A DNA stretch of 64,000 bases, from positions 33,022,162 through 33,086,161 of the forward strand of contig OU612067.1 in NCBI GenBank assembly GCA_914767715.1. The letters are read 5' to 3'. Each line of letters begins with the position of its first letter. Position 1 is the first letter of the stretch. Below the pieces are notes generated by a model. The model was given only the letters and a program-made list of their open reading frames with translations, searched no databases and was not told the DNA's origin. This document shows positions 27,301 to 39,300 of this stretch, piece by piece. The position numbers and the translations under genes are program-made. Origin of the DNA: Membranipora membranacea (taxonomy: Eukaryota; Bryozoa; Gymnolaemata; Cheilostomatida; Membraniporidae).

Positions 27301-30300
27301 TTGAATTGGAATGGTTTGTTTTAGGTGGTGTCGAAATCAATAATGACAATAAATTAAACTTATTAGCACCTCCCAACTTATCTTTTCAATCTTTTATTCA
27401 GAACCTCAATTGATTTGGAGGCTAACTGATTTTCTTTCCGATGATATATCTGATGGAAAGAGAAAACTCCGTCTGAATATAACACAAACTGTGAGTATAA
27501 GACACAACTTGGAGTATCAGTTTAATATTTAGCACCTCATCTCCTTTTGATAAAATAAACGGCTTCTCCAATTTGTTCAATCGAATGAGTGAATAGTGGG
27601 AAAAATTGGGCTGTAACAATAGAGGTAAAATCTTGATTTACTTGTTTCAAATAAGTATGCAAAATTTACTGCTGGCTAAATTAAGATGTATTTCATTTTA
27701 ACCATAGGCTATCAGATCAAATTGTGAGTCAATCCACAACATATCATTCTGGGTTGGTGGTAGAAATCAAAGTGCTGAGAACCTCCATACCATCAATGAT
27801 CTTGAGGCAGTGACCTCCTATGATGTTGAAGTGATGATTACTAATAATGCAGGATTTCAGACTATGCTAACGGGATACTACACTACAGGGGAATTGAGTG
27901 AGTTATCTATAAGTCAGAACTCTGGTATGATATTATAGGGTATGAGACATTATAGAGATCAGCTATTTATTGGACTGACACTGTGAAACCTTATGTATCT
28001 CAAATATAGAAACTATATTTTAGTAATCAAAGTTGAATTTTTAATAGTTATTTTTCTGCCTCTTCACATCCACTGCTACGCAAATGCTAGATATATATTG
28101 TTACACGACACATGATTCATGTTGCAGGACCAGAAGGTGCTCCAATAGTAGAAATATCTTCAAATACCAGTTGTGTTTCTTTAAAACTGGAGCCTCCCAT
28201 CAAGAGTAACGGAGTGATCACATACTATATGGTAAATAATAATAATGAGACTGAACTAGTAGTTTCAAAATACATCTAATTATCCGCCATCTAAAATTGT
28301 ACTTTGCAAATTTAACTTTATGGAAGGTATGGAAGAAACACCTATAATTTCTATGGCACGATGAATATTGTAGAAGTTGAGCATGTCATATTCCCTACTA
28401 TGTTTAAACATGTATATAACCGAAAATTTTAGTATTCCTGTGGTTATGCTGATGAAAACTCTGATGCTCTACAGCTTGAGACTTTCAATGCTTCTGAGCA
28501 ATCCAGTGCTGAACCGATGGTCTGTAACTTCACATCAGCTTCTCTGATAGAATGTTATGTTACTGCTGTAAACAGTATTGGCTCAAGCCCTAATATATCA
28601 TTATATGGATTTACTCAAGTCAGGGGTAAGATCATAATATTTTTTCTCAAAACTAATATCAAAATGTACATCTGTTGTCAACATAGTGTATAAGAACATT
28701 TGAGTTGCATATCCGAGAAGTGATATTGCCTTAGCCTTGTTAAGCAGCTTCTTTTTGTTTTGTGGGTATCCTTGTATATTCGCCTATGAAAAAAGAAACA
28801 TCAATATAAAGTTATATAAAATAGAAATATAAAATAGAAGACAACGCTAGGCAAAACCTTCTATGAGCTTGTTACCAGATGGTCGCATCATTCTGAATGT
28901 TAAGTATTGTCCATCTTAATATAAGATCTTTGCCTTTACATTTTGATGAGTTCAGACTAACTGATTTGGTCAATAATGACATAATCTGTTTTTCGGAAAC
29001 TTGGTTTAATGGCTCTCATTATGACAACAATTTTCAACTACCAGGTTATGTATAGATTCGTAAGGATAGGGGTTTGACTTCACGTGGTGGTGGGCTGGCT
29101 GTTTATGTTAAACAAAACATAAAATTTGAAAAAGTTGATTGGACTTCACGTGGTGGGACCGAAGTTCTATGCATCGAAATTTTTATTGCTGAGTCTAGAT
29201 TTTGTTTGGTCCTTGTTTACAATCCACCTTGTGTTGCAAGCACCGATGTTTCCTGTAATTTTGAAAAGCTATTGGATGCTCACAATTTACGAAAGCCAAC
29301 TTAATTATAGGTGATTTTAACATTGACTGGTTCTGTAATTCACAAGCTAAAGACAATCTTGAAACCCTTATGAGACTTCATCGATATGAACAGCTCGTTA
29401 GAGAGTATACTAGATGTTTTAAAGATTCAAATACTACGATCGACTTACTTTTCTCAAATGTTCAAAATTTAGTACCTGAACACAAGGTTATAAAAAGTGA
29501 TATTAGTGATCATTTTGCAATTCAAATGAAAGTTAATCTAAAAAGGACTAAGGCCAGCTTTTCTTATGTCACTAAGCAAAATTTCAGAAATTTTGGTGAT
29601 CTTGAGTTTTGTAATAGTGCGAAATCTCTCGATTTGAATATTGTAGAGAATGTTCAGTGTTCACAAAGCAGCAGATATTTTAGAATCAAAAATAGAATTA
29701 TTGGTGGAGCAGTTTGCACCATTTAAAACCCAAGGCTCAAAGCAGAAAAATAATCTTTGTTGGGAGTGTCCAGTGGCATCTAAACTAACAAGCCTTAAAA
29801 AAGATGCATTTCAAAAGTTTGTTGAGATGGGATTTGATAAAAATTCTACGGCCTGCCTATCGTTTAATCCGTAACAAGGCAACAAATGCAGTAAGAGATG
29901 CCAAAAAGTGAGCAATGAGAGCAGTTCTTAACGATAAAACATTAGACCAATGGCAAAAAATCAAAATTTTCCAAGGTAAAAATTATCAAGGCAATAATGT
30001 CATTCAAGAAATTGAATCTGAAAATTGCACCAGTTCTGAAAGCCCAGTGATCGCTGAATGACTAAATAGGTATTTTGATAGCATTGGTGCCAATCTCAAT
30101 GAAGAGGCTAAACTATTGTCCAACAAAAGTTACTCAGGCTTTGATAATGATAAAGCTTTCAGTTTTCCAAAATTTGCTTTTCAAGAAAGTGTCTAAATAT
30201 CTGCACACATTGAAATCACGTAAAACTGGGGGATTAAATCAGATCCCTGCCTTTAATTAAAAAATCCTAGAGCCTTAGATTCTGAATCCATCAACACATA

Positions 30301-33300
30301 TTGTTAATCCTTAAATCCTTAATCCTTAAAGCCTTAAATGTCACGAGTTTCCAGATGTGTGGAAAAAAGCCTTAGTAATTCCAATTTTCAAAAGTGGCAA
30401 GAAAAGTTTGCGAAATAATTATAGACCAATGTCGATACTGCCAATATTAAGTTAAGTCCTAGAAAAGATAATAAATTACCAAATTCGTGATTACCTGGAA
30501 ATTAATGATCTAATAGCCTCTCGCCAATTTTGTTTCAGAAATGGAACATCCACTGATCAAATTTTAACTCAACTAGTCAACAAATTTGTCACAGTTTCTG
30601 CACTTGATATGCGTAAAGCTTTTGATTGCGTAAACCGTAAGATCCTTGCCAGTAAACTGTTCACGAATTTCAATTTCCACTCTAATGCGCCAAATTTAAT
30701 AAAAAACTATCTTTCAAGTCAAGAGCAGGCCGTGAAAGTCAATGGTTGTGTATCTGAATGCAGTCGAGTTATAACTAGTGTGCCGCAGGGGTCTGTACTT
30801 GGACCCCTCCTGTTTATCCATGTTTAAATCTCATACCAGTAAAATTCAACTTTTTATCCAATAGTCACCAACTTTCAACATAATAGAAAATTCCTGACAC
30901 CTAAATTAGCTAAGCCTTGGTACATTGGACTTATACGTTCAAATCTGGAATACAGCTCTCCTGTTTTATTTACCACAAACGACTATGTCAAAAAAGAATT
31001 TTTAAAAATTGAGAATAGATGTTTGAATATTATAGACTATAACAGTTCTAAAGATAATACTCGAAAGACCTGCAACATCCCTGTTTTAACTTTGCGTTTC
31101 GAATATTTGTATCTGCTGACGTTTTATAAATTGTTAATAGTTTAGTCCCAATAATTGATACCAATCTGTGCCCCGAGAAATTAACTAGTGAAACTCGGCT
31201 TGCTAAGAGTTCTGGGTTTAGACTATCCAAGGAAAATTATAGATTTAGCTAATTTCGGTGCTCAGAAGTTTAACGAATTACCCAATCATGTTAAGCTGAG
31301 TCAATCCATTACTACATTCAAAAATGCCACTGGGAGCCACGTCCTCAAACTTCTCAATTAATGAGTCAGTTCTTATCATTTTATTTCAGCCTACTGCTAC
31401 ATTGGTCTAACTTTTCTTTTCCTAGCTATTGTGTATTAACTTGTGTAATGTTTTACTGCTAATTAATGCCTGCGTGTACTTTTTAATTTTACCTGTCATT
31501 GTTCTTGATTTTTAGTTACATGTCTTTTAATTCTACAACATATTTTTATCAATTTGTATTTTTTCTGGGTGCAAGTCCTAAGGACTTATTCTTCTCCGGA
31601 ATAAACATGGAATATATATATATATATATATGGTAAAAGATACAAAGCTACCCCAAAAAAATAAGACACATGACAAGGCTAATATCACATGACTGTAGCT
31701 ACGCAAAGAAAGAGTTATAGTTATATATTTGTATTTTCTTCCTATAACTGATCAGATTTGATTGCAGTTCCTGATGGTCTAATTCAACCATCAATCTCAG
31801 ATGGAGAGACGGTCCATCTTATGATAACAGCAGTGGTACCTGAAGAACTTGATGTCAATATTAGGTGAGCTAAAGGGACATGATTGTTAATTTTTTAATC
31901 AGTCGGTTTTTCATCAGGGATATTAGTTCTTAACATAATTTTCAATCAAGAAAAACCTAGAAATCATCAAATATCGTTTACCAATTAGGTGGTTTGAGAA
32001 AATTCTACAAAAATAATCTAATTTAAAGAAAGGCTGAAGGTCTAAAGATTGAACATGAATCACCATGTATACATTTTTTTAATCACATCATTTTAACATG
32101 AGAGCTTTCGTACTGTCAATCTGCCATGTTGTTTATCCAAAGCACCTTGTAGGATATATCACCTGTGTATTATATTTAAGGGCTTAAAGTTAAATGATGA
32201 GTTAGTTGACTCATTTTCATCTTACACTCTTTAACATATTATGCACAAGTTGTCAAAATGTCCTCCATGTTTCAGCTTCTACAGAGTAATTATCTTCAAA
32301 GGAGAACAAGCACAGCTGGATGACTTTTCCGTGGAGAAGATCTGTGATGAAAGCCATGAATATAACTCTTCGTATGCTGCTCAGCTTCAGCTTCCCTGCT
32401 ATGTTGCTGCAGAATTAACCCCATTTAATGGATCTTTCAGCTTTGAAATTGGTGATGGAAGAGAATACAACGGATTTTTGAATACAGCATTCAAAAAAGG
32501 GGATAACTACATTGTTACTGTTGCAGCTCTTTTCGCCCCGAAGGTAACAAAAGGCTAGCATAGTCAATTGTTGTGTTCTCTTTCCGATATTGGTATTTGG
32601 TCAACACTCTGTTTTAGGAAGAGGACACAATTTTCGAGTTAACATTACCAGATGCTTGTCTTTAATTTTGTTGAAAATGGAAAATTATGAGCCGATTTCA
32701 CAACAGTGTCCAAAAGACACTAATACCACCCATAAAGTCCCAAAACTGTCCTAGCATAAACTCACCTTAAGAAGATGTGCCCTCTGTCCTTCACCTTGGG
32801 ATGACCAAAGTGCTTTTTTTGAGTATTCTTTTTTTATTAACAGGATGACGACCAGTATAAACTCACCACCTACCTGAAACCCCAGCGATTCACAGGCTCA
32901 GGTATGTAGTTATTCACAGAGAGACATACTAAATAAAAAGATATTGTTGTTTCAGTATGCTGATAACTGAACCGAAGAATGCACTGGCCAATAGTAGGCG
33001 GATGCACATATTCTGATGCTGTCAATTCTGTTTGAGCATTTTATAGCTTGCTGTGAAGAACCTCCTGAGAAACATCCAACAGACAAAAATCCTTACAAGA
33101 AGAACCTCCATACAGGACTGGGGACAAGTATTGGAGCTCTAGCTCTGATTGCTGCTGCAGGAGTGATAGCTTTTCTTTTGTACAGAAGGAGGTGAATTAT
33201 TATTGTTATCTTCAGTTCCCTTTATTATAATCATTATTTGTATTGTGTTTATTTTTATATCATCAGAGAGTAATAATGAATATAGATGCGCATTCTTTGA

Positions 33301-36300
33301 TTTCATATTCCTTTGAAAGCAATCCTTTGTAGCCCATCGCTAACTACTTTTTTGTTCTCTCATAACTGTAACAGTTTATGCTTTTCTAGGAAAACTCCTA
33401 AAGGTGAAGATGACAATGGTTCTCTTGTACTTGATCAAATCAGTTATCCAAACATGTCACCACAAGGTGAGTAAACTATTAAATGAAGTATGGAAAACGC
33501 ATATAAACACACTCATAAAAAAAAATCCAGACTAATATAGCAATATCATGGTTGCATAAAATTGGCGTGACGCAATGGGTAAGGCATGGGTCTTTCAATC
33601 GAGAGGTCCTGTGTTCGATTCCCAGCAGGTCACGGTGGTGTCAGGAAGAGCATCCGACCTCATATGCTCCGGTGCCCCATCAGGATCCAGTTCGTAGACC
33701 CGTACTGATACCAAGATAAAAAGAAACAAGCAATATCATGGTTTCTCACACAGTATCACAGGGTATCGAGACAATAAATGGAAGTGTGTTTATGGTTGCA
33801 TAAAAGTTTCGCATACCTGTTTTCACTCTGCACACATCAATGTTTGCACTTTGGCTCTTTCATACTAACACCATTCATCTGTTGTTTAGACGCACCATAT
33901 ATAAACTTTGTACCAGAAATTGATGATCCTATCAGAGTGACAGCGTTTGATGGTTATGTAAAAAACAACAAAACCCACATTACCCAGCAATATGAGGTAC
34001 GTGATAGCATTCAGACCTGTCAAAAAAAGCAACAAATGAACCAATGCCTGATAGTTTAGAAATGCCTATACCATGCCCGTGTCATTGAAAAGTGATCCTG
34101 ATCCTTGAGTTATGACTGTTTCACTAAGGATGGGAAAAACATGTGCACCTTAGTCCTCGGAACGTAATGATTTAAAAAAAAAACCTTTTTTTTTATGTGT
34201 TCTCAAGCGATGTATAGGTGACTTTGATCAAACATACTGCAGTTAAGCTTGGCCATAATGACTTGTGTCTATAGGTTGCACCCCCACCACAACAGGTATA
34301 GCAACATCTAACATCGGATTATTTTGTTGTGACAAGACATTATAACATGCATGTCCTAGAGACAAAGAGGTTGTGGTATCTCACATCGTAGTGGTCCATG
34401 TAATATTAAAATCTGTTTCCCTGATTTTCTTCTAAAAGAAGTTACAGAGGCAGGACAAACCCGTGATGTCTGAAGCAATGGTTCCTGAGAACAGAGTGAA
34501 ATGTCGATACAAGGGTCTGTATCCAGGTAAGTCAATCATTCCTATCATAAATATTGAAAGTAAGTTAGAGATTATTCATGAATCAGATGATGTGTGAGAT
34601 GTAAGAAGAAGGACAGAGAAAATAAGCAGATCAAAAAGTCTGTGTTGTTGAGTCCATTGAAAATGAATGATTTGTGATTGTTATTATAAAGTTTAAGATT
34701 TTTGTAATTTAGGTGATGAGTGGAGGGTGAAATTAGATCTTGGAGATGGTGCTGAAAATGACTTCATCAATGCATCATACATTGCCGTAATCCTTCTCAT
34801 GTTTCGTTTTATTTCATATTAACGCTTTGCTTTCCTGACAAGATCAGAAGTCAATGTACACTGGTGTTTGGATAAGGTCAATGCTATTAGCCGAGCACAT
34901 ATAGCTTGATGTATTTAGTATGGTTATCATCTCTTGTTATTGCGAGGCCTAGCGATGTTGATCGTGGCTTATCCATAGCCTATATTTGTTCAATCGCAAT
35001 TCCAGCCAAATATATCAGCTAACCATAGAGCACAGATATACTTTAACAAGCACAGCAGTACTGAGAGAAAAGCACTGGTCTGGTAGATGGTTTATCAACT
35101 GAGGTGGATGTGCCTATACAAAAAGTCCACATGTATTGTCAAAAGTTTGAAAGCATTCAGTAAGCAGCTTGCTGTTACGAACCTTCCCAAAAAGTTACAG
35201 CCACGTCAACATACTGTTTTGATTGTTTTAACCTCTACAAATTTGGGGGAGTGTTAATCTACCCATTATTAATTAGGACATTGGTTACAACAACGATTCA
35301 TTTTCGTAGTCTATTTCTCTCACTTAGGATAGTTCATTTCCCTTCTTGTTTGTTAATTTCAGGGGTTCGGAGGTGATGATAAGTTTATTGCTGCACAAGG
35401 TAAGCTTGGTAATTATGGTCTGCACAAAGTATTCAGTTGATGCTAACAGAATTGTTATTATTTTAGTTGTGTGGATATAATGTTTCTCTCATTTCAATGC
35501 TGCCAATGTTTAGTATTTAATGTTTGGTTAACAGGACCGATGATGTCGAAGATCCGCACTGATGAGTTTTGGATTATGATATGGCAGCAGAAACCAAAGG
35601 CTATTGTTATGGTCACCAAGTTCTTTGAAGGAGGCAAGGTAAACAACATTCCAAAGTCAACCATTTCAATATTGTTATCTCAACTATCCTATAATAAAAT
35701 TCATTTCAATGTCTTTTGAATTTAGCAGATTGAATGATTCCAGACATTATTTCATATTGAAGAATAATCAAAAACTTGTATCTTTTGGTAGCAAAAGTGT
35801 TCCCAGTACATTCCAGAGGAAATAGGACAATCACTCACATTTGGAGGTGTGGATATCAAGTTGCAAGCTACAGACAATTGGGCAGATTTTATGGTCAATA
35901 CTCTGGTGCTTAACAAGGTTGGTTTGGTATAATTGCAGACATGCTTCGCATCATACAATAATATCCATAATTTTACCAACATTATAGTGTTTATGGGACT
36001 TGGCACAACCATCGTAATATTGGCTTTTTCCTTGAGGAACCTGCGATCACTTCTTGCTGAGATGAAATATAAAAATATGTACCAAAATGGGAATGGAACA
36101 ATCATGTTTTGATGCAATATGGTGTGAACAAGTAGGGTTAGGTTACTCTGAGCAAGATTTTGTTGAGAATAAGGGTTAGTTTCTCCAATGAACATTGATA
36201 AATGTTGTTCACTCAGGCTGGAAACACAGAGAGGGTTTTGAAACACTTCTACTACCTATCCTGGCCTGATCACGGTGTACCTAAGGAGATGAGCTCTTAT

Positions 36301-39300
36301 CTTGTATTTATGAAGAAAGTAAGAGAAGAAACATCACGTCAGAGTGGAGTGATTCTTGTGCACTGCAGGTATGTAACTTTGCATTTAAAATCCACTTATT
36401 ACCCTTTCAAGCAAATATTCTAGGGTGTTCAGGCAAACATTAAAGCTCACTGGCAGCCTATGCAAAATGAGGCTAGAAATGCAACTTCATATCGATGGTC
36501 GAGAGACAATTCGGTAAATGTCCGCTATATCCTGATTTCTGCTATGTAATAAGTTGGATGGATAATCATTCACAGGTGATATAAGGGGGTATTGCTGTTT
36601 TCGGCTGTTACTCGGCTATTAATGATAGCAGACCCATGAAAACGTTTACATGTAGTGATTCTGACAATACACATCAGATTTTAGGAGTTTCAAAACCATA
36701 AATAATTACCTTTTGACTACATTCCTTTATATCGGCAGCGTCTTTGGCAATGAGCCAATTCTTGTAAGTTGTGTAAGGTACTATATAGCAATGATGATCG
36801 ACATGAAAAACTTTACCAGAAAAAACTATCAAACCCTTTCCAACCGGTTCATAAATGGTAGTGAAAGATTGGAGGAGGCCAGCATCGCACTCAGTTTTGT
36901 ACTTACAAGGCTACTTTGTAGTGCTGGAGTTGGTCGAACAGGTACATACATAGCCCTGGATTATCTGCTTGAGCAAGCAAAGACTGAGCAGAGGGTGAAC
37001 CCGTATGATAGTGTAAGAAGAATGAGGCTGAGAAGACCCTGTATGGTTCAAACAGTGGTAGGTATATAATCTCAGGCTTTATATGAAATCGAATACAAAT
37101 TAAATATGAATGCTGAGAAAAAAAAATACATTGGGATAATGACTAAGGAATGTTCATAAGATATGAGTTATAGAGTCATCAAACTTTAATGATTTGCGAG
37201 CGCACAGTGTTTACAGAAACCAACATTTGTCATAATCAGATAATTCAAAGTTGCGCAAGATATGATATTATAGATTTACCTAACTTATCAAAATTTCTAA
37301 TAAATGAATAGAGTCCAATAAGATTTGAATACAATAACGGTAATCAAGGTCATTGTATTACTTGACCTGGCTCTAACAGGCATTTGAGACTTCTTATCTT
37401 GGGTTATCCGCAGGATCAGTATCACTTTCTTCATGACGTCCTAAGTGAGGCTCTGATTTCTGAACCCTTCATCTGTCAACCCGATGCTCTTGGCTCAAAA
37501 CTTGATGCCTACAGGAGAAATCAGGCTTCCTCCACTGATACAATACGAACAGAATTCGAGGTGAGGTTTTAAATCAACAGGAGTTCCCTACTATCAGTCA
37601 TTCTTACTCATTTATAATCATTCTCCTATTGATGCTGCAAAATTGAGCACCGATACTATTGTAGTGTCACTACCAGGGACAAACAATTTATTATTCAGTT
37701 TTTGATAGCAGCTGAGCCTGAACATAAAAGGCGTATTGAACTTGTTGGAAGCCTCATATGCATCAGAGATGGTTTACTATCACATTTAGCAACTATAAAA
37801 TTAAAGAACATGATGTCAGACTTTCTTATTTTTTATCACAGAGAATTCAATCTTTCATGGATTCCATCTCCCGGAAATACACCATAGCTGAGAGCGAGGA
37901 GAACGTGACTAAGAATCGCTTTCCAAATATACTTGCAGGTATTTCTTATTTTATTGACAGTTGAGAGGTCGGGAAATGCGTAAGGGAAAATACACTATTT
38001 TACTTTTGATATGGCACAGAAATAGATATTACAATCCATCAGAGTTTGTCTTCTCTATTTTCATGAGGGTGCAACTCCATATCTTGCTCATGTAAAAATA
38101 GCGTCCAACATAAGCCTATAAATTCATATTTCAGGCGAAGACAACTACAAGTTCTTGCAACCTTATTCATATTATTATGATAATGCAATGGCCTTATTTT
38201 GACGACCTACCACCTCTACACAGCCACTTATCATCAAATATCCCCAATTTTTATTGTCCTAACTATTGCTCATGATACTGGGTTCCTGCTTGCATTTCCT
38301 CCTTGCATTCCATGCTCCAGTTGCCTCAATAAACAGCAGTAGGAGTAGGAGGTAGCTCAGTTGGCTAGGTGCCTGAGGTCATGGGTTGAAATTCCACTGC
38401 AGTCTACTGACTACTGGGCTCAATGGATGCCCAAGGGGCGCTCCGAATATGGCTGCCGCGCCATTAAGGCTCTTTTTTTCTCAGTGTTCGGACAGAGGCA
38501 GAACATGAGATTTTTACCCATATTTTAACCCACAGTGTGGAATCATTTGAAATTTCAGATTCAAACTATGGATTGTACGTTGGAGGAGGATACATCAATG
38601 CGATCCAGGTCAATGTAAGTCAGTTCCAAAAAAAACAATTTTATTTTGTGTGTGATAATATTTCTGGCTCGTTGTCTAACATGGATGTACACATCCTCAT
38701 GTTTATTCTTAGCACCTCCTCCTCCTATTTATCAAATATCACAATGAAAGTGACTCTGATAATGATTGACAGGACAACAGAAGACAGGATTGGGTCATAG
38801 CCACACAGCTACCCCTGAAATCAACAATCACAGACTTCTGGCATATGGTCATTGATCAGGATATAAAGGTCATTGTTCAACTGGAGAAATATGTGAGTGA
38901 CAACTTGCCAGCTAAATAGAATCTCTAGTCTTCATTTGCAGGTTTCTACGCGCTATATTCGTGCAAACCACCATTATTTCTTTAAATTTTCATCAACATT
39001 TCTATCTACCGGCTAAGCAGGAATGTTGACTCGAAATTGTGGAGTTATGATTTCAGGGTATAATCCTTCTCTGCCAATCTAAACTATAATAAGTGATATG
39101 AAATTAAATCAAAACAAAATTAATATTAACACGATACCTCTTACTCCTTGTCCAGTCCAGTGAAAACAGACCAAGCAACAAGTCATGCTAAGGATCCATC
39201 TTCTTCTCATAAAATCTCGCTTTGATACCTCTTCTGTTCGCTCAAGATCCAATATCGATAGGAATGCTCTACATATCTATCAGATGTATCTTGTCGACAA

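Noticed and set aside
30280-30335. Telomere-like CCTTAA repeats
   Set aside because: Only a few irregular units within a LINE; a local slippage product.
36713-36921. Open frame extending upstream of the D1 signature exon
   Set aside because: It is intron sequence: the [10 protein letters not shown] motif only forms by splicing 36368 to 36922.
38136-38202. Possible D2 exon after a TTTCAG at 38135 ([11 protein letters not shown]...)
   Set aside because: It has no donor before an in-frame stop, and joining 37938 directly to 38559 gives the expected PTP sequence with correct phase.
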